DNA of 64,000 nucleotides from Candidatus Methylomicrobium oryzae (GTDB taxonomy: Bacteria; Pseudomonadota; Gammaproteobacteria; Methylococcales; Methylomonadaceae). The position numbers and the translations under genes are program-made. This document shows, in pieces, positions 30,818 to 39,747 of the stretch. The stretch covers positions 62,001 to 126,000 of the forward strand of contig NZ_JAERVK010000008.1 of assembly GCF_016745425.1 (NCBI RefSeq). The letters are read 5' to 3'. The number at the start of each line of letters is the position of its first letter. Within the stretch, counting starts at the first letter, position 1. The notes under the pieces were generated by a model. The model was not told the origin of the DNA. It made no database searches and was given only the letters and a program-made list of their open reading frames with translations.

Positions 30818-31330
30818 ATGAATGCACAATCGTTACCGAAGTACCCGCCGTCTGCCGCCGGTGCCGCGGCCGAAAGGCTGCGCAAGGCGGCAGCCTGGCT
30901 CGATCGCCTGTCTCCCCTCGGCGATCTGCTGCTGCGCGGCTGGGTCGCCTATGCCTTCTGGGTGTCGGGGCTGACCAAGATCCGAAACTGGGACAGCACC
31001 TTGTACCTGTTCGAGTACGAATATGCGGTGCGGCTGCTGCCGCCCAACGTCGCGGCTTATCTCGGCACGGCGACCGAACTGGGAATGCCGGTCCTACTCG
31101 CGGCAGGGCTGCTCGGACGCTTCGCCGCGCTGGCGCTGTTTTTGTTCAACATCGTCGCGGTGATCTCCTACCCCGATCTCGGCGCCGCCGGCATTGAGCA
31201 GCACAAAGTCTGGGGCGTCATGCTGCTGGTCTGCCTGCTGCACGGTCCCGGCAAACTGTCGTTGGACGCTTGGATCGGCCGGCGTTTTTTTTCAACGATA
31301 AAAGGTAACGATTCATCAACAGCCATGTAG
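30818..31330 (+). CDS. DoxX family membrane protein of the bufferin operon (BufD-type)
   Basis: A 170-residue protein with about four membrane helices, of the DoxX/DoxD family: LLLRGWVAYAFWVSGLTKIR, then LGTATELGMPVLLAAGLLGR, LALFLFNIVAVISYPDL and VWGVMLLVCLLHGPGKLSLD. The pattern with LTKIRNWDSTLYLFEYEY is typical of the DoxX gene closing bufferin clusters. It begins 21 bp after bufC1. It may take part in quinone-linked electron transfer or in the export of the modified peptide; neither is shown here. Confidence 0.87.
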   Translation: MNAQSLPKYPPSAAGAAAERLRKAAAWLDRLSPLGDLLLRGWVAYAFWVSGLTKIRNWDSTLYLFEYEYAVRLLPPNVAAYLGTATELGMPVLLAAGLLGRFAALALFLFNIVAVISYPDLGAAGIEQHKVWGVMLLVCLLHGPGKLSLDAWIGRRFFSTIKGNDSSTAM

Positions 31331-31397
31331 GTACGCTGCGCGTATCGTTTTCAAACACCTTGACGAATCCCCAGCACAAAGGTACGCGCAGCGTACC
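31330..31397. repeat. 15-bp inverted repeat GGTACGCTGCGCGTA
   Basis: Perfect arms at 31330-31344 and 31383-31397, 38-bp loop, directly after the DoxX stop. A related GGGTACA/TGTACCC, CTACGG version occurs at 48674-48691, so this is a dispersed intergenic repeat family. It could also end the bufferin transcript, though no U-tract follows. Confidence 0.6.
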
Positions 31398-31579
31398 CTA
31401 CGGAATGTTGAAGTTCGGTACGACGAACCGGCTCGATAAAAGCGCATGTTCCGTACATCGCGCCGCTGCAAACTTTTTTATTTCCGCCGAGTCAATATCA
31501 GCGAACCAGTCGACAAGCATTAACTGATTATTGATTCGGATTAATGCCCGCAAAATTCAATCAGGCTGAGGAGGTCTAT

Positions 31580-32098
31580 GTGAGTAAGAAACGTCTGTTC
31601 TTTGTATCAATCACGACAGCCGCCCTGGCCGCGAATCCTGTATTCGCCAAAAATACGAACACCCCGGCGGATGGTTTCAATATTCACATCGTCGCGCCTC
31701 ACCGGCATGAAGACGGCACGGTACATGGGCCTTATCATCACTATTGCAAGTCGATCAAGCGCGAGATCATGCAGTGCATGATTTTTACTTCGACCGAGCC
31801 GAATGCCGAGCTTGTCGAAGTCGAGTATTTCATCGACAAGAAGCTCGCACGCAACAATGTCAGGCTGGAACAATGGAACAAGCACTTCCATGACCATAAG
31901 GAAGAAATCGCCAGCGGACGGGTTAAAATCCCGGATGTGCCGCCCAAGAAGGCCAGGCAACTGAGCAAGGCGGCCGCCAAAACGGACGGCATCATCTTTC
32001 ACCTATGGCCGGTCGACAGCAAGATTCCGAACGGGACAGTCATGTTTCCGACGGCCGTCAGCCACAAGCCGGTCGGAAAACTGGAAATCCCCGATTAA
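31580..32098 (+). CDS. DUF1264 family secreted protein
   Basis: A 172-residue protein from GTG 31580, with AGGAGG at 31569-31574 five bases upstream; the longer ATG frame from 31544 has no ribosome site. The signal peptide is MSKKRLFFVSITTAALAANP, then VFA. The core has HIVAPHRHEDGTVHGPYHHY, LVEVEYFIDKKLARN and GIIFHLWPVDSKIPNGTVMF, the DUF1264 pattern known from plant oil-body-associated proteins and bacterial secreted homologues. It is His-rich, so metal binding is possible. Function unknown. Confidence 0.75.
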   Translation: MSKKRLFFVSITTAALAANPVFAKNTNTPADGFNIHIVAPHRHEDGTVHGPYHHYCKSIKREIMQCMIFTSTEPNAELVEVEYFIDKKLARNNVRLEQWNKHFHDHKEEIASGRVKIPDVPPKKARQLSKAAAKTDGIIFHLWPVDSKIPNGTVMFPTAVSHKPVGKLEIPD

Positions 32099-32168
32099 CC
32101 CTTGCCGGGGCGACTACATAAAATGAGTCATAGAACGAGCAGTATCGCTCCCTGCTCTTCAGTTCTCC

Positions 32169-33410
32169 TCAATCCACAGTTTCCGTCCAGAGACATCTGT
32201 CCGTAACCAGTTTGTCGGTCTGTTGGTTGCCGATGCCTTTGGCGATTAGTGCAATTACTCGGTCGTCGGTATCATAGCCGATATGCGCATCGAGCGGATT
32301 GGCCAGTTGACCAAGCCCAAAAGCATCGAAAATGGTCGCCACGTTGATATTGATATTGGTGACTTCGACGCAAAGCCTCGAATCCAGGTATTTTTCGACA
32401 AAACCGTGCGGAATTGCGTAGCTCAACAGATCATTCGGATCGCTGAAAGCGATGATCGAAGTTTTGCTCAACATGCGGTTTTGATATTTCTCACCCGTGG
32501 GTTCGCAATAGGCCTGTTTTTGATTTGCAATGTCGGGCAATTTCCGGCCCAATTGCAGCATGGGCAATTGATTCGACATCATGTAGATCGGAATTTCCTT
32601 GCGCTTCAAGGCTTCTCTAAAGCCCGGGTCGCGGTCGTGGATCAACGAAGCGATACGCTGCATGCCGTCTATCGTAATGCGGCTGCCCAGGCTGTGCGAG
32701 ATGATTGCGAATTCATCGTGCCGCACATTTGCTGCCAAGGTACCATCATTAAGCGAACAAGACTGCATCGCATCATCCGGCAGATTGCTCCAGCCGCTTC
32801 GCGCCATCCAGCAAAAAGCCTGGGCGAACGAGACCAGAATGTCTTCCCGGCTGTCTCCCAGGTAAATGATCGGATCCGGGCCTGTGTCGTTCGAAAACTT
32901 TTTCATCAAATCGTTGATTTTCGCTCGCCGGAATGAATACTCGCCGGAATTGTCGTAGGCCAGCACTTCCTTTTGCGGGGCGGTAATCTTTGACCAGGTC
33001 AATTCGTAAAACAGCAATTCATTTTTTCTATCCTTGCTGAGTAAGCGATGGATACGCAAATTGCCCAGATTTTTGCTCTGATCGCCGCGATTGGTCAGCG
33101 TAATGTTTTTGGGGCGCGCAGATTGAATGGTCAGCTCCAATTTTTGAGCCAGCTTCTCCAAGAACTGGGTTGAATAGCCAGGCAAATGATCGCCGACGCC
33201 ATGCACCATCAGCACTTTCATTTTTCCTTTCGGATTGTTCAGGTAAGGCTCCAATCCGGTAAACGGTTTTCCCCATATTTCACAAATGCGGGTATCCGCG
33301 GTTTGTTGTTTTTCCAAATACGCTTCAACCATACCCTTCCCTAGGCTGGCGCAGCCGCCAACATGGACTGCTGCGGCAATTAACATGATTTTTTTGGATA
33401 AACGCTTCAT
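32169..33410 (-). CDS. Lipoprotein alpha/beta hydrolase (second)
   Basis: A 413-residue exported protein: signal peptide with lipobox VGGC (Cys20). The core has KVLMVHGVGDHLPGYST and the nucleophile elbow AIISHSLGSRITIDGM (SHSLGS, a GHSxG variant with Ser for Gly at the first position). A candidate catalytic Asp or His lies towards the end (FSDPNDLLSYAIPHGF). It differs in sequence from the hydrolase at 24 kb but shares design: lipoprotein, large hydrolase, stand-alone gene. Substrate unknown. Confidence 0.72.
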   Translation of the reverse strand: MKRLSKKIMLIAAAVHVGGCASLGKGMVEAYLEKQQTADTRICEIWGKPFTGLEPYLNNPKGKMKVLMVHGVGDHLPGYSTQFLEKLAQKLELTIQSARPKNITLTNRGDQSKNLGNLRIHRLLSKDRKNELLFYELTWSKITAPQKEVLAYDNSGEYSFRRAKINDLMKKFSNDTGPDPIIYLGDSREDILVSFAQAFCWMARSGWSNLPDDAMQSCSLNDGTLAANVRHDEFAIISHSLGSRITIDGMQRIASLIHDRDPGFREALKRKEIPIYMMSNQLPMLQLGRKLPDIANQKQAYCEPTGEKYQNRMLSKTSIIAFSDPNDLLSYAIPHGFVEKYLDSRLCVEVTNININVATIFDAFGLGQLANPLDAHIGYDTDDRVIALIAKGIGNQQTDKLVTDRCLWTETVD

Positions 33411-33766
33411 TTAATTTTGATTTTTTGTAGCTATCACTTTGGGAATACGCTCCGCTTTCTTCTCGCTAAGAAGATAAGAAGAGAGCGGCAATTTGGGCGT
33501 AGGTGAACGAATAAAGCTGCCTGAATTCTCAGCCCTCTCGGTGCAGGAATCAAAAACAACGGTTAGACGGCATGATTGGGCGGGCAGCAAGAACCAAACC
33601 TGGCCATTATAACAAGCGCCAACGGATTCCCCGCCTTATTGGCTCATTTCTACGCTCTCCAAAGTGCGTAAAGCGCGTTGAAAATGGAGATAAAAATAAC
33701 GATCCATGACTAAAACAGGCGTATTTCTGATATTTTATTACGGGCTATCGATCAATATCCTGAGTC
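33411..33766. other. 356-bp gap between divergent genes
   Basis: No convincing coding frame. An imperfect stem (CCGCTTTCTTCT 33452-33463 with AGAAGAGAGCGG 33477-33488, one mismatch) lies about 40 bp upstream of the lipoprotein hydrolase start. The rest is expected to hold the promoters of that gene and of the TolC-family gene; I see no clear -35/-10 pair. Confidence 0.4.
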
Positions 33767-35176
33767 ATGGAAACTTTTGTTTTGCTATTTCGGACCGCAG
33801 CTACAAATTTTGTATATCCGCTGGTTGTGTTGGTGGCCCTCTGCGGAGGTAACTCGGCCGGAGCCCAAAATCTATCGGAGATTGCCGATCTTGCTCTACA
33901 AAACGATCCAAACTTGAAAAAGGCCGAAGCCGAACGGTCGGCCCGCGAAGAGTTCAGAACACAAAGTCTGGCCCGATTTTTCCCATCCGCCTCCGCGCTC
34001 GGCGAATCGAGCCTGGAATTTTTGCACAACAAGAAGGCGAAAGGATTTACCGGCTTCGGCAGCGGCGATTTCCGCGGCCCGCAGGTCAATCAGGAATACT
34101 GGAGCCATACGTTCGATTTGAACGTGACGCAGCCGGTCTTTCATTGGGACCATTGGGTGCAGCTGAGCCAGTCCGAAAACGTGATCGCTCAGGCCGAAGC
34201 CAACTACCGGGCCGAGCTGCAAAATCTGCTGACAAAAACCACCCAGGCCTATTTCGATGTACTGTCGGCCCGGGATAACCTTGAATTTGCGATGGCCGAA
34301 AAAGAAGCGATCACACGCCAGCTCGAACAGGCCAAACAGCGCTTCGAAGTCGGTATCGCCGCGATTACCGATGTGAACGAGGCGCAGGCCGCTTTCGACC
34401 AAGCGCTCGCCGGAGAAATCGAGGCGGCCAACCGGCTGGACAATCAAAACGAAGCGCTGAAAGAAATCGTCGGCGAACGGGAACTGGTGCTCGACCTGCT
34501 TGGCGAACAGTTGCCTTTAAAGAAACCCGAGCCGGCCGATATTTCCAAATGGAGCGAAACCGCCGAACTGAATAATTTCGAGGTGATCGCCGCTTACAAC
34601 GAAGCCGAATCGGCGCGCAAATCGATCGAGATTCAACGCAGCGGGCATCTGCCGCAACTGGACATCGTCGGTGCCTATGGTGTTTCGGATGTAAACAGCA
34701 GCTTCGGTTTCCGGGGCGACACCCAGAACATCGGCTTGCGCTTGAATGTGCCGCTCTTTGAAGGAGGTATGGTCAATTCGAAGACCCGCCAGGCTCAATT
34801 CGAATTCGAGGCAGCCAAAGAAAATTTATCGGCGGTCAGGCGTTCGATTGTGCGTCAGGTCAAGGATGCTTACCGCGGCGTGATCACCAACATCAGCCGC
34901 GTCGAAGCCTTAAAAACGGCCGTGATATCGTCCGAGACCTCTCTGGAGGCGTCCGAAGCCGGCCTCTCGGTCGGAACCCGCACGATGGTCGACGTCTTGA
35001 ACGTCCAAAGAGACCTGTACAAAGCCAAACGGGACTATGCGCGGGCGCGCTACGACTATTTGATCAACAGCATCAAACTGAAGCAGTTGGCCAGCAATTT
35101 GACGGCGGACGATCTCGATCGGATCAGCCGTCTGCTCTTGCCGGGCGAGAAAGCGGTAGACAAAACGCTACCTTGA
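33767..35176 (+). CDS. TolC-family outer membrane efflux protein
   Basis: A 469-residue protein with signal peptide and two OEP repeats of alternating long coiled coils and short strands: ALQNDPNLKKAEAERSAREE at the start of the first, EVIAAYNEAESARKSIEIQR in the second, with the typical EAGLSVGTRTMVDVLNVQRD and YLINSIKLKQLASNLTADDL near the end. It forms the outer membrane duct for type I secretion or RND/ABC efflux. No inner membrane pump or adaptor is next to it, so its partner is elsewhere. The RTX-repeat protein at 43.8 kb has a Sec signal and is not an obvious substrate. Confidence 0.9.
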   Translation: METFVLLFRTAATNFVYPLVVLVALCGGNSAGAQNLSEIADLALQNDPNLKKAEAERSAREEFRTQSLARFFPSASALGESSLEFLHNKKAKGFTGFGSGDFRGPQVNQEYWSHTFDLNVTQPVFHWDHWVQLSQSENVIAQAEANYRAELQNLLTKTTQAYFDVLSARDNLEFAMAEKEAITRQLEQAKQRFEVGIAAITDVNEAQAAFDQALAGEIEAANRLDNQNEALKEIVGERELVLDLLGEQLPLKKPEPADISKWSETAELNNFEVIAAYNEAESARKSIEIQRSGHLPQLDIVGAYGVSDVNSSFGFRGDTQNIGLRLNVPLFEGGMVNSKTRQAQFEFEAAKENLSAVRRSIVRQVKDAYRGVITNISRVEALKTAVISSETSLEASEAGLSVGTRTMVDVLNVQRDLYKAKRDYARARYDYLINSIKLKQLASNLTADDLDRISRLLLPGEKAVDKTLP

Positions 35177-35223
35177 CTGAGCCGCCTTTCAGAGCATTTC
35201 TATAGGATGTATAACGGATGGGG

Positions 35224-35470
35224 GAGGTAGATCGCGTCGGGAACACGCGATCGAGTGTAACGCAGGGAGCGGATGCCGACGACTGCAGGGAAGCAGGAGG
35301 TACGAGCCCAAGGAAGGGCGAGGTAGGTCGCGTCGGGAACAAGCGATCGAGGGCAATGCAGGAGCTATATTGCCGAGGGGCCGGGGGAGATTTATTAAAT
35401 AAATCCCCCTCGATCCCCCTTTTTCAAAGGGGGAGGTGTGTTTGACGAAGCCTTCCTTTTTCAAAGGGGG
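35224..35470. repeat. Intergenic repeat cluster after tolC-like gene
   Basis: Two diverged copies of a unit of about 48 bp (GAGGTAGATCGCGTCGGGAA at 35224, GAGGTAGGTCGCGTCGGGAA at 35320, 96 bp apart) are followed by a hairpin CCCCCTTT/AAAGGGGG (35415-35433) and a partial second copy of it (35452-35470). Such CCCCTTTTTCAAAGGGG stems are common dispersed repeats in bacterial genomes. This fills the whole gap between two convergent genes. Confidence 0.6.
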
Positions 35471-35489
35471 ATTTGTTTTTGACGAAATC

Positions 35490-36518
35490 CTAACCGATCC
35501 GCAGCACTTTGGCGCCGCGAATCCGGCCGGTTTTCAGCTCCGACAGCGCCTGATTGGCCTGCTCCAGCGGATAAATCCGGATTTCCGGTTTTAGCCGCAT
35601 GTCCGCCGCAAGCTGCAAAAATTCGGCGACATCCCGCCGTGTGATGTTGGCGACGCTTTTGATTTCCTTTTCGCGCCACAGGTGTTCCGGATAGTCCAAC
35701 GCCAGCAGATGATGCCGATCGTCTTCCTTACGGATCGCGTTGATCACGAGGCGGCCCCCGGCTTCCAGATTCGCCAGGGCGGACACGATCGGCGCCCAGA
35801 CCGGCGTGGTATCGATAATCGCATCCAGTTTATGCGGCGCCGTTTGGGCGCTCTCTCCCGCCCACGCTGCACCCAGCTCGATCGCAAACCGACGCTCTTC
35901 GGCGCTGCGCGCGAAAACGTAGATCTCGCTTTGAGGAAACCGGTAGCGGGCCATCTTCAGTACCAGATGGCCGGAGGCGCCGAATCCGGTCAGCCCGAGC
36001 CGATCGCCGTCCTGAATGCCGGTCAGCCGCAGGGAACGGTAGCCTATCGCCCCCGCGCATAATAAAGGCGCCGCTTCCGCATCGGAGAATTCCGGAGGAA
36101 TCGGATAAACGAAATGAGCGGGCGCTGTCATGTATTCGGCATAACCGCCATTCGCGTCGCGCCCGGTTGCCAAGAAATCAGGGCACAGATTCTCATTGCC
36201 TGCGCGGCAGAACTTGCACTCCCCGCACGCGGAAAAAATCCACGCCACACCGACTCTGTCGCCGGGCTTGAAAGCGCCGCTGACTTGCTCCCCGGCCGCC
36301 ACGATATGCCCTACCGTCTGATGCCCGAGGATTACGGGCAACATCGGCGGCGGGGTTCGGCCTTCGATTTCATCCAGTTCGGTATGGCACACGCCGCAAA
36401 CCGAAACCTTGATCAATACATCCTTTGTTCCCGGCACCGGTACCGGCAATTCCATCAACGCTAACGGAAACGGATGATCGGCCAATTTTCCGATGCGCGT
36501 CAGAACCATCGCTTTCAT
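35490..36518 (-). CDS. Zinc-dependent alcohol dehydrogenase family protein
   Basis: A 342-residue medium-chain dehydrogenase/reductase. The start at 36518 (MKAMVLTRIGKLADHPFPLA) is the family N-terminus; the frame is open further up without support. Catalytic zinc ligands are Cys in CGVCHTELDEIEG and His in GHQTVGHIV; structural zinc is bound by CGECKFCRAGNENLC. The NAD(P) site is GFGASGHLVLKMAR. It would oxidise alcohols or reduce aldehydes; substrate not determinable. It lies with an Hsp20 gene upstream on the same strand, 65 bp apart. Confidence 0.88.
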   Translation of the reverse strand: MKAMVLTRIGKLADHPFPLALMELPVPVPGTKDVLIKVSVCGVCHTELDEIEGRTPPPMLPVILGHQTVGHIVAAGEQVSGAFKPGDRVGVAWIFSACGECKFCRAGNENLCPDFLATGRDANGGYAEYMTAPAHFVYPIPPEFSDAEAAPLLCAGAIGYRSLRLTGIQDGDRLGLTGFGASGHLVLKMARYRFPQSEIYVFARSAEERRFAIELGAAWAGESAQTAPHKLDAIIDTTPVWAPIVSALANLEAGGRLVINAIRKEDDRHHLLALDYPEHLWREKEIKSVANITRRDVAEFLQLAADMRLKPEIRIYPLEQANQALSELKTGRIRGAKVLRIG

Positions 36519-36583
36519 GACCGATCGTTTCCTCTTTAAATTAATGGGCTGACGGATGGCTGAAACCGATCGCATGATTTCCG

Positions 36584-37096
36584 TCAATGGATCTCGATGC
36601 TCTTCCGTTGCGTCTTTTCGAGTTTGGGCATCACGAGCTCGAGGATGCCGTCCTTGAATGAAGCCTTCGCTTGATCGGAATCGACCTGACACGGCAGCGA
36701 CACGGTTCTTTGAAATTCGCCGCGGCTGATCTCGCGCCGGTAATATTCGCCGCTCTCCTGCTTTTCTTCCTGCTTGGTGGACGATCTGATCGTAACCGTC
36801 TGATTGGTCAACGAAACATCGAGATCTTCTTTTTTGACCCCGGGCAAGGCTGCGTGGACTTTGATTTCGTTGTCGCCTTCGATAATATCGATTTTGGGCA
36901 TTTCCATGCCCAAAGGAAAACTCATTGCTGGGAATCTCGGAAACTTGACGTCAAAAGGATTCAGCCAGCGTCGCGACAGCATATCGTCGAACCAGCGGTC
37001 GAAATCTTCAAAAGCCATGAGGCCGCGCCCGGTTTCAGCTTGGGAACCCTTGTTAACAATGTCTTTGTTTTCTTGGGTTTCTTTTGATTCTTTCAT
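36584..37096 (-). CDS. Small heat-shock protein Hsp20 (2)
   Basis: A 170-residue alpha-crystallin-domain protein with a longer N-terminal arm (FEDFDRWFDDMLSRRWLNPF). The crystallin domain runs from MPKIDIIEGDNEIKVHAALP to the end (RKSIEIH), with VKKEDLDVSLTNQTVTIRSS and FKDGILELVMPK. ATG 37096 is chosen over 37192 because GGAGTAACGG lies just upstream and the product then starts like the family. It differs clearly from the Hsp20 at 26 kb. Confidence 0.92.
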   Translation of the reverse strand: MKESKETQENKDIVNKGSQAETGRGLMAFEDFDRWFDDMLSRRWLNPFDVKFPRFPAMSFPLGMEMPKIDIIEGDNEIKVHAALPGVKKEDLDVSLTNQTVTIRSSTKQEEKQESGEYYRREISRGEFQRTVSLPCQVDSDQAKASFKDGILELVMPKLEKTQRKSIEIH

Positions 37097-37140
37097 ATCC
37101 GTTACTCCATACTGTAAGAAAATAAATCGGTCGATTCGAA

Positions 37141-37186
37141 AAAAACCGGCTCCGGATCGAGTAAAAAAACGATGGACAGCCGGTTT
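37141..37186. terminator. Terminator-like stem in the leader of hsp20 (2)
   Basis: AAAACCGGCT (37141-37150) pairs perfectly with AGCCGGTTTT (37177-37186). T-runs follow on both strands, so it could act in either direction. It lies 45 bp upstream of the hsp20 start and upstream of the divergent kinase gene, a place for attenuation or a temperature-sensitive leader rather than for plain termination. Confidence 0.5.
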
Positions 37187-37244
37187 TTTCACCCGCTAAA
37201 GTAACTTATTCCGCCCCGCAAAAACATTCGTAAAAATACCTAAA

Positions 37245-38828
37245 ATGACATCGACCTCACATGAGCCGGCCTCGCAGTATCCCGAATCGAAACTGATCCG
37301 GGGGTTGATGTTCCCCGAGGCGTACCCGCATCCGGTCGGAAATATCCGGTTAATCGAAACTCACATTTCCTGGGTGCTGTTGACCGGCGAATATGCGTAT
37401 AAAATCAAAAAACCGGTCGATTTCGGCTTTCTGGACTTTTCGACGCCGGCGCAGCGCCGCCATTTCTGCCATGAAGAACTGCGCCTGAACCGCCGATTGG
37501 CGGCCGACTGGTATCTCGAAGTCGTACCGGTCACCGGCACTTATGAAAAGCCTCGGATGGGGGGCAACGGCGCTGCGATCGAACATGCGGTAAAAATGCG
37601 CCAGTTTCCGACAGCGGCGACGTTGAAAGACCGGGTCAAATCCGGCCATTTCGGACGCAGCGAAATCGACCGGATCACCGACCTGCTCGCCGATTTTCAT
37701 GCGCGCATCGCCAAAGCCTCGGGCGATTCCCCTTACGGCGACAGCACGGGTATCCGTCACTGGTTCGAAGAAAACTCTATCCATCTGCGGCCCCGGCTGC
37801 AGGATGCCGGCAGAATTGCGCAGTTGCAGGCGATTGAAGACTGGGGGCTGGCGGAATGGCAAGCCAAAGCCGAACTGATGGACAAGCGGAAGCACACCGG
37901 TTTCGTGCGCGAATGTCACGGCGACATGCATCTAGGCAACATGACGCGGGTCGACGGCGAAATCGTGCTGTTCGACTGCATCGAATTCAATCCGATGCTG
38001 CGCTGGATCGATGTGATCAGCGAAGCGGCTTTCCTGATGATCGATCTGCTGCATTTCGGACTCGACACACTGGCCTTCCGTTTTATTAACCGGTATCTGC
38101 AACACACGGGCGATTACCAGGGTGTGGCGCTGCTGCGCTATTATCTTGTCTACCGGGCGCTCGTGCTGGCCAAAGTGAGCCTGCTGCGCGCCGAACAGCA
38201 GCACGATTCCGGGCTGCGGGAACAAAATCACGCCGAATTCGGTAGGTATGCGGATCTGGCCGAACGCTTTACCCGAGCTTCAAGCCCTATGTTGCTGATT
38301 ACGCACGGGTTTTCCGGCTCCGGCAAATCCTATTATGCAGGCCTGCTGTCCGAACGGATTGGTGCAGTACTGATTCGCTCGGATATCGAACGCAAACGGC
38401 TCTTCGGGTTTAAAGCCGATCAGGGCACCGGCAGCGCCTCGGGCAGCGGCATCTATACCGAAAATGCCACGCAATCGACTTACGAAAGACTTCTCGCCGA
38501 GGCCCGGACCGTGCTCGAATCAGGCTTGACCGCGATTGTCGACGCGACCTTTTTAAAAGCCGACCAGCGCGCGCCATTCCGGCAATCGGCGTTAAGCTCC
38601 GGCGTACGCTTCAGGATTCTGGATTTTCAAGCGGCCGATCATGTGCTGAATGAACGCATCCAGCAGCGCCAATATCAGAAGGATGCTTCCGAAGCGACGA
38701 TCGAGATCCTGCGGCGGCAACAGCAAACGGCCGAAGCTTTAAATCCGGAAGAGCGGGAGGAGACGGTAATGGTGGATTCCGCCGACGAACGGGCGCTGGA
38801 GTTTCTGCTTTCCGCCCTATCCGACTGA
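37245..38828 (+). CDS. APH-like kinase fused to a P-loop kinase/ATPase
   Basis: A 527-residue two-domain protein. Residues 1-340 form an aminoglycoside-phosphotransferase-like domain with the catalytic loop GFVRECHGDMHLGNM and the metal Asp in IVLFDCIEFNPMLRW. Residues 345-527 form a P-loop kinase with Walker A ITHGFSGSGKSYYAG and an RSDIERKRLFG segment typical of gluconate- or shikimate-type kinases (AAA_33). The architecture is a known bacterial family (COG2187 + COG0645) of unknown substrate. It is divergent from hsp20 (2). Confidence 0.85.
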   Translation: MTSTSHEPASQYPESKLIRGLMFPEAYPHPVGNIRLIETHISWVLLTGEYAYKIKKPVDFGFLDFSTPAQRRHFCHEELRLNRRLAADWYLEVVPVTGTYEKPRMGGNGAAIEHAVKMRQFPTAATLKDRVKSGHFGRSEIDRITDLLADFHARIAKASGDSPYGDSTGIRHWFEENSIHLRPRLQDAGRIAQLQAIEDWGLAEWQAKAELMDKRKHTGFVRECHGDMHLGNMTRVDGEIVLFDCIEFNPMLRWIDVISEAAFLMIDLLHFGLDTLAFRFINRYLQHTGDYQGVALLRYYLVYRALVLAKVSLLRAEQQHDSGLREQNHAEFGRYADLAERFTRASSPMLLITHGFSGSGKSYYAGLLSERIGAVLIRSDIERKRLFGFKADQGTGSASGSGIYTENATQSTYERLLAEARTVLESGLTAIVDATFLKADQRAPFRQSALSSGVRFRILDFQAADHVLNERIQQRQYQKDASEATIEILRRQQQTAEALNPEEREETVMVDSADERALEFLLSALSD

Positions 38829-39057
38829 AAACAGTGTGGATTTCCTGAAAATCAACCTATTTATTTTTTTATATAAATCATAAATATAATCCGCTCCATT
38901 TCAAATCGTACGCAATTTTCGCTTTTAAATAATTTTCCGGCTATATCGGAATCGATTGGATACGTGTAATATAAAATTGCATTACAAATCGTGTTGTTAA
39001 TCAGTAATATTTTTTCAACCGGTTCGATTTTTTTCTACCCTCTTGAGACAGCAGATT

Positions 39058-39210
39058 ATGAGCAAGTTAAGCGAAGAAGAGCGGCAAAAAATTCTGGAAA
39101 GTTCTCCGGTCGGCACTTGGGCTTTATTGCTGATCGTCGGCGGCGCCATGACGCTGGCCTGGCTATTCATCTATTTCGGCGTGTTTCTGCCGCGCGGACC
39201 CATTGGCTGA
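39058..39210 (+). CDS. Small cytochrome oxidase subunit, 50 aa
   Basis: Reads MSKLSEEERQKILESSPVGT, then one membrane helix WALLLIVGGAMTLAWLFIYF and a GPIG end. A short single-helix protein directly in front of subunit II is typical of ba3-type oxidases (subunit IIa-like). It is too short for many gene finders. Its stop is 9 bp before the subunit II start, where a GGAGG lies. Confidence 0.78.
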   Translation: MSKLSEEERQKILESSPVGTWALLLIVGGAMTLAWLFIYFGVFLPRGPIG

Positions 39211-39219
39211 GGAGGCCTT

Positions 39220-39747
39220 ATGCATATCGATCGACTGGAAAAAAGATGGGCGGCCGTCTCGCTCGGGATCGCCGGCCTGTTCGTGTTAGTGATTCTCGGC
39301 TCCGCGTTTTTTCAGGGCATCCACGCGCCGAGCCATATCGAAACGATCGACTCCGCTTCCCTGCATTTGAGTGGGGAATTTGCCGAAGACAAGCTCGGAG
39401 TCCAGGAAGACGCGGCCGGCAATATCACCGTTCGGCTCGTCGCGGGCCGTTACGGTTTTTATCCGCAGGACATCGTGCTGCCGACCGAAACGCCGCTGAC
39501 GTTCCGGATGGTCAGCCAGGACGTGATTCACGGCGTGCATATCCCGATGACCAACATGGGCACGATGATCGTGCCGGGCTATGTCGCCGAGGTCAAGACC
39601 GTGCTGCATCATGCGGGCGCGTATCCGTTAATCTGCAACGAATACTGCGGGATGGGCCATGCGCATATGTGGAACAACATCAAGGTGATCGGCAAGGCGC
39701 AGTGGGCAGCCCTCAAACACCCCCAAGGAGACGTGAACCATGAATAA
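39220..39747 (+). CDS. Cytochrome c oxidase subunit II, ba3-type
   Basis: A 175-residue protein with one N-terminal membrane anchor (VSLGIAGLFVLVILGSAFFQ) and a periplasmic cupredoxin domain. The CuA site is complete: His in DVIHGVHIP, and CNEYCGMGHAHM. Only one helix and a short length place it with ba3/B-family oxidases rather than aa3 enzymes (two helices). It accepts electrons from cytochrome c. It overlaps subunit I by 8 bp. Confidence 0.92.
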   Translation: MHIDRLEKRWAAVSLGIAGLFVLVILGSAFFQGIHAPSHIETIDSASLHLSGEFAEDKLGVQEDAAGNITVRLVAGRYGFYPQDIVLPTETPLTFRMVSQDVIHGVHIPMTNMGTMIVPGYVAEVKTVLHHAGAYPLICNEYCGMGHAHMWNNIKVIGKAQWAALKHPQGDVNHE

